Assembly: GCA_963787425.1 (NCBI GenBank)
Contig: CAWBCV010000011.1
Coordinates: 86,882-150,881 of the forward strand
Origin: AP-15 sp963787425
Lineage (GTDB): Bacteria; Pseudomonadota; Alphaproteobacteria; ATCC43930; CGMCC-115725
Length of the DNA: 64,000 bases
Reading direction: 5' to 3'
The position numbers and the translations under genes are program-made. The notes beneath the pieces were generated by a model, which saw only the letters and a program-made list of their open reading frames with translations, did no database searches and was not told the origin of the DNA. The first letter of the stretch is position 1. Each line of letters starts with the position of its first letter. Below are positions 34,204 through 43,538 of this stretch, piece after piece.

Positions 34204-35322
34204 ATGAAACTGACCATTGAACGGGCGGCCTTCCTGAAGGCGCTGGGCCATGTACAAAGTGTAGTCGAACGACGGACGACGATCCCGATACTGTCGAACG
34301 TATTGCTGCGCGCCGAACCGGGAAGGCTGGCGCTGAGCGCGACCGATATGGATCTCGAGATCGTCGAGCGCGTTGCGGCCCAAATCGAACGCGAGGGCCG
34401 GACCACCGCACCGGCCCACACCCTCTATGACATCGTCCGCAAGCTGCGCGAGGGCGCGCAGATCGAACTCGAGACGAGCGGCGAGCGCAACGCCATCGTC
34501 CTGCGCTCCGGCCGCTCGACCTTTACCCTGGCTTGTCTCCCCCCTGAGGACTATCCGCTGATGGCGAGCGGCGATCTGCCGTACAACTTTTCGCTGTCGG
34601 CGACCGAGCTTCGGACCCTGATCGACCGCACCCGATTCGCGATCTCGACCGAGGAGACCCGGTATTATCTGAACGGCATCTATCTCCACGCGACCAAAGC
34701 CGACGAAGTGCCGGTCATTCGTGCCGTTGCCACGGACGGGCACCGGCTCGCCCGGATGGAGATGGTCTTGCCCGAGGGTGCCGCCGGCATGCCGGGCATC
34801 ATCATCCCGCGCAAGACCGTGCTCGAACTGAGAAAGCTCGTCGAGGAGAGCGAGAACGAGGTGCAGATCGGGCTCGGCGAGACAAAGATCCGCCTAGCGA
34901 TCGGCGAAGCAGCGCTGACCTCGAAATTGATCGACGGGACGTTCCCCGATTACGACCGCGTGATCCCGTCTAACAACGACAAGGTTCTCGAGGTCGAATG
35001 CAAATCCTTCGCCGAGGCGGTGGACCGCGTTTCGACGATTTCGACCGAGAAGAGTCGCGCCGTCAAGCTGACGATCGAAAGCGGAAGCCTGGTCGTCTCG
35101 GCGACGAGCCCCGAAAACGGCACCGCCGTCGAGGAGCTCGAGGTGCGCTACTCCGCAAGCCCGCTCGAGATCGGGTTCAATTCCCGATACCTGTTGGACA
35201 TCACCGAGCAGATCGAAGGCGAGGGCGCGCAATTCGTCATGTCGGATGCCGGCTCGCCGACCCTCGTGCGCGACAGTGCCGACGCGAGCGCCCTTTACGT
35301 GCTGATGCCAATGCGGGTTTGA
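34204..35322 (+). CDS. dnaN: DNA polymerase III sliding clamp, beta subunit
   Basis: 372 residues in three clamp domains. RRTTIPILSNVLL, TRYYLNGIYLHAT, ATDGHRLARMEM and the C-terminal YVLMPMRV are diagnostic. Standard place between dnaA and recF. Confidence 0.97.
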   Translation: MKLTIERAAFLKALGHVQSVVERRTTIPILSNVLLRAEPGRLALSATDMDLEIVERVAAQIEREGRTTAPAHTLYDIVRKLREGAQIELETSGERNAIVLRSGRSTFTLACLPPEDYPLMASGDLPYNFSLSATELRTLIDRTRFAISTEETRYYLNGIYLHATKADEVPVIRAVATDGHRLARMEMVLPEGAAGMPGIIIPRKTVLELRKLVEESENEVQIGLGETKIRLAIGEAALTSKLIDGTFPDYDRVIPSNNDKVLEVECKSFAEAVDRVSTISTEKSRAVKLTIESGSLVVSATSPENGTAVEELEVRYSASPLEIGFNSRYLLDITEQIEGEGAQFVMSDAGSPTLVRDSADASALYVLMPMRV

Positions 35323-35329
35323 GTTGACC

Positions 35330-35400
35330 ATCGGACGGGGGCAAGCGCCCCTCGCCCCGGCCCTCTTCCCACGAGCGAGAAGAGGGAGGGACCCGCGAAC
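35330..35400. repeat. REP-like GC-rich palindrome between dnaN and recF
   Basis: CGCCCCTCGCCCCGGCCCTC and GAGAAGAGGGAGGGACC arms around CCCACGAGCG. Same general type as the repeats at 4745 and 6848. Confidence 0.45.
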
Positions 35401-35484
35401 CGGGCGGGTGATGGGCGCCAGGCGGTATGACGCCAATGGCGCAGAATGCTCGCAAACTGGTACTTTCGACCCCATATATCCCCT

Positions 35485-36669
35485 ATGTTTGCCGAGGCAC
35501 AGCAAGCCCGGGACGATGCGGGTGCCGCGGCAGATCGCGTCGGCGTGACGCGGCTCGTGCTGACCGATTTCCGCAATTATCGCGAGGCGAGGCTTACCGT
35601 CGGCACTGCGCCGGTGGTGCTGACCGGACCTAACGGTGCCGGCAAGACCAACCTCCTGGAGGCCGTGTCGTTTCTCGCGCCCGGCCGCGGATTGCGCGGG
35701 GCCAAGCTGGCCGAAATCGATCGTCGGCCCCGGCCGGGGCAGGATGACCCGACCGGCGGCTGGGCTGTAGCCGCGGTCGTCGCGACCCGCCGCGGCAACG
35801 TGCGCATCGGCACCGGGCACGATGCGACGGCGGGAGAGCGGCGGGTCGTGCGGATCGACGGCGAGCCGGTGCGCGGTCAAGCGACACTCGGCGAGCGACT
35901 CGGCGTCTTATGGCTTACCCCGCCGATGGACCGGCTGTTTATCGAGGGTCCGGGCGGGCGGCGGCGTTTTCTCGATCGGCTCGTGCTCGGCCTCGACCCG
36001 GCGCACGGCTCGCGCGTTGCAGCCTATGAGCAGGCATTGCGCGAGCGCTCCCGGCTGCTGCGCGACGGCCCGAAAGACCCGGCGTGGCTGAGCGCCCTCG
36101 AAGGGGTCATGGCCGAACAGGGGGTGGCGGTCGCGGCGGGGCGCCGCGACGCGGTGCAGCGGCTCGACCGTGCCTGTGCTGAGGCCGAGGGTCCGTTTCC
36201 GCGCGCCCGGCTGGTTCTCGCCGGCACGGTCGACGATTGGCTCGAAGCAGCGCCGGCGCTGGCGGTCGAAGCGGAGTTCGCCTCGGCGCTCGCCGATAAT
36301 CGGCAGAGCGATACGAAGGCCGGTGGCGCCCTGATCGGACCGCATCGCTCCGACCTGCATGTCAGTTTAGCCGAGCAGGGAATTGCCGCCGAGTTGGCCT
36401 CCACCGGCGAACAGAAGGCCTTGCTTATTGCCATCCTCCTCGCTCACGCGAGGCTGCAGCAGGCGGTGCGCGGTGAGCCGCCATTGCTGCTGCTGGACGA
36501 AATTGCCGCACATCTCGATGCGAGCCGGCGGGCGGCATTGTTCGATGCGCTGCTGCGGCTCGACAGCCAGGCCTGGCTGTCCGGCACCGACGAAGCGCTG
36601 TTCGCGCCATTGCGGCACGATGCCCAGTTTCTGTCGGTGCGCGATGGGCAGCTGGCCGCGAGCTTCTGA
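35485..36669 (+). CDS. recF: DNA replication and repair protein RecF
   Basis: 394 residues. LTDFRNYREARL, Walker A GPNGAGKTNLLEAV, ABC signature region STGEQKALLIAILLA and Walker B LLLLDEIAAHLD are present. The protein binds gapped DNA and loads RecA with RecO/RecR. ATG 35485 is preferred; the frame opens earlier at 35446. Confidence 0.95.
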   Translation: MFAEAQQARDDAGAAADRVGVTRLVLTDFRNYREARLTVGTAPVVLTGPNGAGKTNLLEAVSFLAPGRGLRGAKLAEIDRRPRPGQDDPTGGWAVAAVVATRRGNVRIGTGHDATAGERRVVRIDGEPVRGQATLGERLGVLWLTPPMDRLFIEGPGGRRRFLDRLVLGLDPAHGSRVAAYEQALRERSRLLRDGPKDPAWLSALEGVMAEQGVAVAAGRRDAVQRLDRACAEAEGPFPRARLVLAGTVDDWLEAAPALAVEAEFASALADNRQSDTKAGGALIGPHRSDLHVSLAEQGIAAELASTGEQKALLIAILLAHARLQQAVRGEPPLLLLDEIAAHLDASRRAALFDALLRLDSQAWLSGTDEALFAPLRHDAQFLSVRDGQLAASF

Positions 36670-36695
36670 ACCCTGAAACTTCGAATAAGAACGAT

Positions 36696-39257
36696 ATGGC
36701 AAACATCTCCGCGTCCGACCCCCTCGGCACTGCCGCAGCCAAGAGCCCGGCGAGCTCCGGTTTACCGCCCGTTGACGCTGCTGCCGCGCCACGTCGGAAC
36801 GGCACCACCAATGGCGAGGATGCGGTCTATAACGAGCAATCAATCGAGGTGCTGCGCGGACTCGATGCGGTGCGCAAGCGGCCGGGCATGTATATCGGCG
36901 ACACTGATGACGGCTCCGGCCTGCATCACATGGTCTACGAGGTCGTCGACAATGCGATCGACGAGGCGCTCGGCGGCTATTGCGACACCGTCACGGTAAC
37001 GTTGAACGCCGACGGCTCGTGCACCGTGACCGACAACGGCCGCGGCATTCCGGTCGGCATTCACGACGAGGAGGGAGTCTCGGCCGCCGAGGTCATCATG
37101 ACCCACTTGCACGCCGGCGGGAAATTCAATCAGAACGCGTACAAAGTGTCGGGCGGACTCCACGGTGTCGGCGTCTCGGTTGTCAACGGCCTCTCTGCGC
37201 GGCTCGATTTGCGCGTCTATCGTGGCGGGTCGGAGTGGTTCATTAGGTTCCACGACGGCGTGCCCGAGGCGCCGCTGGCCGAGGTGGGGCCGGCCCCAGC
37301 TTGGCCGGCGGGCTCGACCCGCGAGGGTCAGGTCACCGGCACCGAGATCACTTTTTTGCCGAGCACGGCGACCTTCACAAAAACCGAATTCGACTTTACG
37401 ACCCTGGAGCACCGACTGCGCGAGCTCGCTTTTCTGAACAGCGGCGTGACACTGGTGCTGAGCGATTTGCGTGGCGTCGAGCCGAAGACCGTCACGTTGC
37501 ATTTCGAGGGCGGACTCGAAGCCTTCGTCCGCTATCTCGACCGCTCGAAGCAGGCATTGCATTCGCCGCCGATCGTGATCCGCGGCGAGCGCGACGGCAT
37601 CATGCTCGAAGTCGCGATGGAGTGGACCGACAGTTATCACGAGACGATGCTGTGTTTTACGAACAACATCCCGCAGAAGGATGGCGGCACCCACCTTGCC
37701 GGCTTCCGGGCGGCGTTGACCCGGACGGTCAATGCCTATGCCAACGACAGCGGCATCGCCAAGAAGGAGAAGGTCACGCTGTCGGGCGAGGACATGCGCG
37801 AGGGCCTGACCTGCATCCTGTCGGCCAAGGTGCCCGACCCGAAATTCTCGTCGCAGACCAAGGACAAGCTGGTCTCCTCCGAGGTGCGGCCGGTCATCGA
37901 AGGCATCGTCGCCGACAAATTGACGCAATGGTTCGAGGAGCACCCGGCCGACGCCAGGAAGGTCGTCGCCAAGGTCGTCGAGGCGGCGGCGGCGCGAGAA
38001 GCGGCGCGCAAGGCGCGCGACCTGACCCGGCGCAAGGGGGCGCTGGACATCGCCAATCTGCCGGGCAAGCTCGCCGATTGCCAGGAGCGTGACCCGGCGA
38101 AGAGCGAGCTCTTCATCGTCGAGGGCGACAGCGCCGGCGGCTCGGCAAAGCAGGGCCGCGACCGGCGCTTCCAGGCGATCCTGCCGTTGAAGGGCAAGAT
38201 CCTCAATGTCGAGCGAGCGCGCTTCGACAAGATGCTGGGCTCGGCCGAGATCGGCACGTTGATCGCCGCGCTCGGCACCGGGATCGGCATCGAGGATTTC
38301 GACCCGGGAAAGGCACGCTATCACCGCATCATCATCATGACCGACGCCGATGTCGACGGCAGCCACATCCGCACCCTGTTGTTGACGTTCTTCTTCCGCC
38401 AGATGGCGAGCCTCATCGACAAAGGGTTTCTCTACATCGCCCAGCCGCCGCTCTATCGCCTGCAGCGCGGCAACGCCAAGGCGGTATATCTGAAGGACGA
38501 TGCGGCGCTCGAAGCCTATTGCATCGACGCGGCGCTCAGGGATTCGGTCTTCACCCAGCATGACGGTGTGGAGCGCGCCGGCAACGATTTGCGCGACCTG
38601 TTGGAGCAGGCACGGGTCCACCGCCGCTGGCTGCAGCCATTGGCCGGCAAGGCCGGCAATATGGAGGTCGTCGAGCAGGCGGCGATCGCCGGGGCTTTAT
38701 CGGCGGGGTTACTCGCCGACCCCAACCGCGCGATCGAAGCCGCCCATATGACGGCCGAGCGGCTCAACCGCCTCGCACCGGAGCACGAGCGCAATTGGCA
38801 CGGCGAGGTCATTGCCGGCGAAGGCCTGGTCTTCCGCCGCACCCGCCAGGGCGTCGACGAGCGGCGCTTGATCGACGCGGCCTTGCTGCGCAGCGCCGAG
38901 GCGCGCCGGCTGGATGCCGACAATGCCCGGCTGCGCGAGGTCTACGACCGCTCCGGGACCCTCGCCGCGCGCGACAAGACCTGGCCGATCACCGGCCCCG
39001 TCGGCCTCGTCGAGGCGGTCATGGAGCTGGGCCGCCGCGGCATCGACGTGCAGCGCTACAAGGGCTTGGGCGAGATGAACCCGGAGCAATTGTGGGAAAC
39101 CACGCTCGACCCCGAAATCCGCTCACTCCTGCAGGTCAAGATCAGCCACGCCGACTCGGCCGAGGAAACCTTCTCGACCCTGATGGGCGACCTCGTCGAG
39201 CCTCGCCGCGACTTCATCCAGAGCAATGCGCTAAACGTCGCAAATCTGGATGTGTGA
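36696..39257 (+). CDS. gyrB: DNA gyrase subunit B
   Basis: 853 residues. The ATPase domain (YEVVDNAIDEALGGY, GRGIPV, GLHGVGVSVVNGLS) is followed by Toprim motifs EGDSAGGSAKQGRDR and DADVDGSHI and the C-terminal ETFSTLMGDLVEPRRDF. A 45-residue low-complexity N-terminal extension and a long Toprim insert make it longer than the E. coli protein. The last 27 codons recur, diverged, 1.6 kb downstream. Confidence 0.97.
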   Translation: MANISASDPLGTAAAKSPASSGLPPVDAAAAPRRNGTTNGEDAVYNEQSIEVLRGLDAVRKRPGMYIGDTDDGSGLHHMVYEVVDNAIDEALGGYCDTVTVTLNADGSCTVTDNGRGIPVGIHDEEGVSAAEVIMTHLHAGGKFNQNAYKVSGGLHGVGVSVVNGLSARLDLRVYRGGSEWFIRFHDGVPEAPLAEVGPAPAWPAGSTREGQVTGTEITFLPSTATFTKTEFDFTTLEHRLRELAFLNSGVTLVLSDLRGVEPKTVTLHFEGGLEAFVRYLDRSKQALHSPPIVIRGERDGIMLEVAMEWTDSYHETMLCFTNNIPQKDGGTHLAGFRAALTRTVNAYANDSGIAKKEKVTLSGEDMREGLTCILSAKVPDPKFSSQTKDKLVSSEVRPVIEGIVADKLTQWFEEHPADARKVVAKVVEAAAAREAARKARDLTRRKGALDIANLPGKLADCQERDPAKSELFIVEGDSAGGSAKQGRDRRFQAILPLKGKILNVERARFDKMLGSAEIGTLIAALGTGIGIEDFDPGKARYHRIIIMTDADVDGSHIRTLLLTFFFRQMASLIDKGFLYIAQPPLYRLQRGNAKAVYLKDDAALEAYCIDAALRDSVFTQHDGVERAGNDLRDLLEQARVHRRWLQPLAGKAGNMEVVEQAAIAGALSAGLLADPNRAIEAAHMTAERLNRLAPEHERNWHGEVIAGEGLVFRRTRQGVDERRLIDAALLRSAEARRLDADNARLREVYDRSGTLAARDKTWPITGPVGLVEAVMELGRRGIDVQRYKGLGEMNPEQLWETTLDPEIRSLLQVKISHADSAEETFSTLMGDLVEPRRDFIQSNALNVANLDV

Positions 39258-39472
39258 GGGCCCGGCTCCCTCGATCCCTCCCGGCAATCCGTGGAACGAC
39301 ATATCCGTTTACAGCACGGCTGCACTGCGCGACCTAGAGCCGGGAATCAGATGCCAGCTGGTTCCCGACGAAAACCCTGATAGATAAGACCTCCAGGTTC
39401 AGCGCGGACCTGTATAGATCGAGAGGGCGCCCGAGTTAGGGGAACAGGACCGCTTTGTAATTCTTGTCGAAT

Positions 39473-39486
39473 GTGAACTTGTTCAC
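39473..39486. promoter_or_regulatory. Perfect palindrome upstream of the inserted membrane-protein gene
   Basis: GTGAAC-TT-GTTCAC, 56 bp before the ATG of the cargo gene, in the 285-bp gap after gyrB. Likely operator of a dimeric regulator; nothing in the window identifies which. Confidence 0.4.
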
Positions 39487-39542
39487 TCTCGCGGCAACGC
39501 GGGGCGATTATCTTCACCTGGCTAACTTCGAGCGGGGTGGCC

Positions 39543-40778
39543 ATGTCGCAAGCGGCGGACTCTCGGTCCCCGGATCACGTTGAGGAAACCGAAGGTCGGG
39601 CACTCAGCGAAGAGCCCAACTTCCCCAGCGAGACTCCTGGCGTTGCGCAATTGTCTTCGCATCTCACAATCGCAAACATCACTTTCGACCAAGTGAGAGA
39701 CGTCGACGTGATGCTTGACTACGCCGTAAGGCGAGGGCTCGAATTACCGCCGGATGTGCTGCAAGATATCGCTGTCGCTAAGACGCAACTAACGCACGGC
39801 CAAGCTAGCGCCGAGGTTAGCTCTCGCTTCATTGCCGCCAGCGCGAAACTGGCTCGCGCTATCTCTCCGGCCACTGTGAAGAGTATCAATTTCACTCGTG
39901 GCATCAATCTACAGCAGAAACATACACCAGCAACGGTAGCAAGAAAATATAATGTGATTGGGTTTTTGGTTTTCTTAGTTTTATTAAGCTTTCAGTTGGG
40001 ATGGTTCGTGCTAAACGGCGTCGTAGAAGACATACGGCAAACACGCATGCTTATAAAACCGTATGTAAACCTGATGGAGATAGCTTGGCAAGAAATAGGC
40101 CATAATCCGACAGGACCCGACGTTGAGATGTGGATGTTTTCGAAAATCGGTCAATCCAAGAAAAATGTTACTTTCTTTTCAAATGGAACCGGTGCTGTTG
40201 TCTCCGTTCTGGCGAAAGATACAAATCCTAAAAACTTGAGTGATCTCTCCTCATTGTCAATCTCGGACTTCGTGAGACTAAAAAATTCTTTGAGTGTTGA
40301 TTTCAATTTTTTAAACTTCTTGTTTTATGGTTTCGCCCCGGATGCCGATAAACGAATTGGGTATTTTGAATCGTTGGGTATTTCGCACGCAAATCTGCAG
40401 AATATCGTAAAAGCAGATGATGTTCTGCAAATAACCACCCATTTTATTCTGCCGGTGATGTATGGGTTTATGGGAGCTATTGTTTTTTTGGTGAGAAAGA
40501 TTTCACAAGAAATCGATCACGAATCACTTTCTGAGAGCTCTGCGGTCGACTTTCGCCTGCGCTTCTTCCTGGGTGGTGTCGCCGGCCTTGCGATCTCTTG
40601 GTTTCTTGCTCCTTCGACAGAACCTCTCGCATCAGCTGCATCGACCAGCGCGAGAACCTTAGCAAACCTATCTCCGCTGGTTATGTCCTTTGTAGCGGGC
40701 TATGCCGTGGAACTTCTGTTTTCGTTAATCGACCGAGTGGTGTCATCCTTCACAAACAGCGGTGTGAAACAACCTTGA
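39543..40778 (+). CDS. AT-rich four-TM membrane protein of unknown function, inserted behind gyrB
   Basis: 411 residues from ATG 39543 (GTG 39537 is in frame). A soluble N-terminus of about 135 residues is followed by one membrane helix (GFLVFLVLLSFQLGWFVL), about 140 soluble residues, and three C-terminal helices (FILPVMYGFMGAIVFLV, FFLGGVAGLAISWFLA, LVMSFVAGYAVELLFSLI). AT content rises sharply after codon 130. The stop codon lies inside the duplicated gyrB end that follows, so the insertion boundary supplies it. No family recognised; the architecture would suit a membrane effector, which is inference only. Confidence 0.8.
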   Translation: MSQAADSRSPDHVEETEGRALSEEPNFPSETPGVAQLSSHLTIANITFDQVRDVDVMLDYAVRRGLELPPDVLQDIAVAKTQLTHGQASAEVSSRFIAASAKLARAISPATVKSINFTRGINLQQKHTPATVARKYNVIGFLVFLVLLSFQLGWFVLNGVVEDIRQTRMLIKPYVNLMEIAWQEIGHNPTGPDVEMWMFSKIGQSKKNVTFFSNGTGAVVSVLAKDTNPKNLSDLSSLSISDFVRLKNSLSVDFNFLNFLFYGFAPDADKRIGYFESLGISHANLQNIVKADDVLQITTHFILPVMYGFMGAIVFLVRKISQEIDHESLSESSAVDFRLRFFLGGVAGLAISWFLAPSTEPLASAASTSARTLANLSPLVMSFVAGYAVELLFSLIDRVVSSFTNSGVKQP

Positions 40779-40852
40779 TAGGCGACCTCGTCGAGCCACG
40801 CCGCGACTTCATCCAATCGAACGCCCTCAGCGTCGCCAATCTCGACGTATGA
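40772..40852 (+). repeat. Second copy of the gyrB 3' end (27 codons)
   Basis: In one frame this encodes TLIGDLVEPRRDFIQSNALS and VANLDV plus stop. It matches gyrB 39177-39257 at 66 of 81 bases by eye; only two residues differ (M to I, N to S) and the remaining changes are synonymous. Similarity ends at the stop codon. It is a target duplication or the displaced native gyrB tail after insertion of about 1.6 kb. Confidence 0.93.
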
Positions 40853-40863
40853 CCTGGTTGGAC

Positions 40864-41297
40864 TCAATAAGACGGGGTTGGAGGGCAATTCTCCAATAGC
40901 TGCAAGCGCCGTTCGAAGTCGCGCGTCTCGACGGATCTGAGGAAGACCTCGACGAGCCTCGCCAGACGGCCGCCCTCGTCCGGTGAGATCGCGCCTTCCC
41001 CGGCCGCGGCGATGATCGCGGTCATCGTGCCCGCGAGATCGGCGGCGTCGCGCACCGGCGGGAGCTTGATCGGCACGGCGCGCTCGCGGCGCGGCGGCCC
41101 GATCCGGTCGAGACACATCGCAATGCCATCGTATTGCCGTCGAGGGCGAGCTCGACGGCCTTGCGGGTCAAGGCTTGCGCTTCGCCGTCGAGCAGCAATT
41201 GCATAGCCTGGGTCGCGCGTTTCCCGATCCCGGGCGGCCGCCCGGCCGGGTTGCCCGACTGACCCTTCTCGAAGGGCCGCCCGCGGCCGGCGCGCCC
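40864..41297 (-). pseudogene. DUF5681-containing protein, truncated by IS and frameshifted
   Basis: The complement encodes GRAGRGRPFEKGQSGNPAGR, LLLDGEAQALTRKAVELALD and, after a one-base shift near 41118, LDRIGPPRRERAVPIKLPPV and further to ENCPPTPSY. GQSGNPAGRP is the DUF5681 hallmark, found in phage- and island-borne genes. The 5' end is cut by the IS at 41297. Confidence 0.82.
41291..41297. repeat. Target-site duplication, left copy
   Basis: CGCGCCC, repeated at 42728-42734 on the other side of the IS256-family element; IS256 relatives make 8-9 bp duplications, so one base may have changed. Confidence 0.65.
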
Positions 41298-41325
41298 GGT
41301 CGTGCCCCTTGGGGTGGTGTAGGAG

Positions 41326-41391
41326 CTGTGGGTAAGTGGCCCGCCGCAGCGACCGCCACGAGTTTGGCGGCGGCGGGCCACTTATCCACAG
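41326..41391. repeat. Subterminal inverted repeat inside the IS256-family element
   Basis: A 22-bp arm (41326-41347, starting CTGTGGGTAAGTGGCC) and its reverse complement (41370-41391, ending CCACTTATCCACAG) differ at one base around a 22-bp loop. It lies between the left terminal repeat and the transposase start, where it could block read-through transcription or bind transposase. Confidence 0.75.
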
Positions 41392-41458
41392 CGGTGGTCA
41401 TCGCGGATCTCCGGTAGGGTTTGGCTGCCAAACCTGAACGCGAACCAAGGACCCGACG

Positions 41459-42658
41459 ATGACCGATGAGATGAGGATCCTTCGCACGCTGCTGGAGAAG
41501 AGCTCCGACGCCGATTTGCTGCGCGAGATGGTGGGTTTTGCCGCACATCGCTTAATGGAACTGGAAGTCGAGAGCGTGACCGGCGCCGCCCATGGCGAGC
41601 GCAGCCCGGACCGAATCAATCACCGCAACGGCTATCGTGACCGGATCTGGGAGACGCGTGCCGGAGCGGTCGAACTGCGCATCCCCAAGCTGCGCAAGAG
41701 CAGCTACTTCCCGGCGTTCCTGGAACCGCGACGCATGGCTGAGAAGGCGCTCACGGCGGTGATCCAGGAGGCTTATGTCCATGGCGTGTCGACCCGCTCG
41801 GTCGATGATTTGGTCAAAGCGATGGGCATGACCGGGATCTCCAAAAGCCAAGTCAGCCGGTTGTGCACAGAGATCGACGATCAGATCGCCGCCTTCCTCA
41901 ACCGGCCACTGGAAGGCGACTGGCCCTATCTCTGGCTGGATGCCACCTATGTTAAAGTCCGCGCCACCGGTCGGATTGTCTCGGTCGCGGTCATCGTCGC
42001 CGTCGCCGTCAACAGCGACGGCCGACGCGAGGTGCTGGGCATCGCGATCGGCGCCTCCGAGGCCGAGACCTTCTGGACCGAGTTCCTGCGCTCGCTGGCA
42101 AGGCGCGGCCTGCGCGGCGTCAAGCTCGTAATCTCGGATGCCCATGAAGGGCTCAAGGCGGCCGTTGCAAAGGTGTTGCATGCCTCCTGGCAGCGCTGCC
42201 GCGTGCATTTCATGCGCAATGTCCTGGCCCATGCCGGAAAGCAAGGCCGGCGTGTCGTCGCTGCCTTCATCGCCACCGCCTTCGCCCAAGAGGACGCCGA
42301 AATGGCCCGCCTCCAGTGGCGCCAGGTTGCTGATCAGCTCAGGCCCAAGGTCGCAAAGCTGGCGACATTGATGGATCAGGCGGAAGCCGATGTCCTCGCC
42401 TTTATGAGCTTCCCCAAGGACCACAGGCCCAAGATCCACAGCACCAACCCGCTGGAACGGCTCAACGGCGAAATCAAGCGCCGCACCGACGTTGTCGGCA
42501 TCTTCCCCAATGAGGATGCCATCACTCGCCTGGTCGGCGCTATTCTGCTCGAGCAGAACGACGAATGGGCCGTGCAGCGCGCCCGCTACATGACCCTGGA
42601 AACAATCGCTCCACTGAGCGAAGATCCGATCTTCAAGCTGCCCGCCGTGGCAGCCTGA
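41459..42658 (+). CDS. IS256-family transposase (mutator type)
   Basis: 399 residues. The DDE residues are visible in YLWLDATYVKVR, VVISDAHEGLKAA and STNPLERLNGEIKRR. The conserved CRVHFMRN and RRTDVVGIFPNEDAI strings fit the family. Intact and probably active. Confidence 0.95.
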   Translation: MTDEMRILRTLLEKSSDADLLREMVGFAAHRLMELEVESVTGAAHGERSPDRINHRNGYRDRIWETRAGAVELRIPKLRKSSYFPAFLEPRRMAEKALTAVIQEAYVHGVSTRSVDDLVKAMGMTGISKSQVSRLCTEIDDQIAAFLNRPLEGDWPYLWLDATYVKVRATGRIVSVAVIVAVAVNSDGRREVLGIAIGASEAETFWTEFLRSLARRGLRGVKLVISDAHEGLKAAVAKVLHASWQRCRVHFMRNVLAHAGKQGRRVVAAFIATAFAQEDAEMARLQWRQVADQLRPKVAKLATLMDQAEADVLAFMSFPKDHRPKIHSTNPLERLNGEIKRRTDVVGIFPNEDAITRLVGAILLEQNDEWAVQRARYMTLETIAPLSEDPIFKLPAVAA

Positions 42659-42727
42659 CGACACCGGCCAAATCCGCTGGAGAGCGCGAACGACGCTGCT
42701 CTTACACCACCCCCTGGGACACGATCC

Positions 42728-42734
42728 CGCGCCC
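42728..42734. repeat. Target-site duplication, right copy
   Basis: CGCGCCC, matching 41291-41297. Confidence 0.65.
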
Positions 42735-42971
42735 TCGCGGTTTTTGCTGTTTCTCCATCAAAATATCACCCATCGATCTCGACTGCTCCGCAGAAACCCT
42801 TGAGCCCAGCCGCATGGCGCCCGAAAAAACAACGGCCGTGGTCGCTGATCCCTGGCTGTTATCGGCTGTTTGGAAACGCACCTCCGATTTCGGGAACCAC
42901 AATACATTCACGTCGATAATGATAGCACATTATATCTAAAATAGCAATAACCGCTTTGGTGAGAGGCAGGC

Positions 42972-43403
42972 TTACTTCTTCTTGGCTGCCGGTTGAGCGC
43001 GCGCAGCGGAGTTGGCCGCCGCCGCGGCGCGGATGAGTTGCTTGAACGCAGCTTCGTCGATCTTCTCCCCTTCGCGCAGGTCGATCGCACGCCGCGTGTT
43101 CCCTTCCAGGCTGGAATTGAAGAGCTTCTTCGGGTCTTCGAAGGAGGCTCCGCGAGCGAAGGTGAGCTTCACGACCTGCTTGTAGGATTCCCCCGTGCAG
43201 ACGATGCCGTCATGGGACCAGACGGGGGTTCCGGGGGATTTTGGCTTCTCCCATTTCCACTCCTCCTGGATGTCGGGGTCGGCATCGTGGATGAGCTGAC
43301 GGAGATGAGCGAGGGTCTCTCCTCTCCAATCCCCCAGCTCTTCAATCCGCTTGGTGATGTTCGCTGAAGCGGCCTCGCCATTCGGACGACTTGTCGGCTT
43401 CAT
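42972..43403 (-). CDS. DUF1801-domain protein
   Basis: A 143-residue YdhG-like protein. LAHLRQLIHDADPDIQEEWKW, SHDGIVCTGESYKQVVKLTF and the phosphate-grip-like GASFEDPKKLFNSSLEGNTRR match DUF1801. A lysine/alanine tail ends it. Function unknown. Confidence 0.85.
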   Translation of the reverse strand: MKPTSRPNGEAASANITKRIEELGDWRGETLAHLRQLIHDADPDIQEEWKWEKPKSPGTPVWSHDGIVCTGESYKQVVKLTFARGASFEDPKKLFNSSLEGNTRRAIDLREGEKIDEAAFKQLIRAAAAANSAARAQPAAKKK

Positions 43404-43538
43404 GTTCTCTCCGGTCCTTCGTTTCGCCAGCCGGCCCTATGCCGGCAGGGGGGAGCATAGCCCGGAGGACCTAGGACGCGAGCGGGGCGCTTCGCGGTCG
43501 CCTTTCCGCCATTTCCCCGACATTGAGCGGCCGAACCA

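Larger units (their letters stand above)
41298..42727 (+). mobile_element. Complete IS256-family insertion sequence, about 1430 bp
   Basis: The ends are inverted repeats of roughly 29 bp: GGTCGTGCCCC..GGGGTGGTGTAGGAGC on the left and, reverse-complemented, GGATCGTGTCCC..GGGGTGGTGTAAGAGC on the right. The flanks carry the same 7 bases CGCGCCC (41291-41297 and 42728-42734), a likely target duplication. It encodes one transposase and lies in the DUF5681 gene. Confidence 0.88.

Noticed and set aside
42702..42911. Short minus-strand frame as the 5' end of the DUF5681 gene
   Set aside because: On removing the IS and one duplication the frames do not join cleanly, so I could not show continuity.
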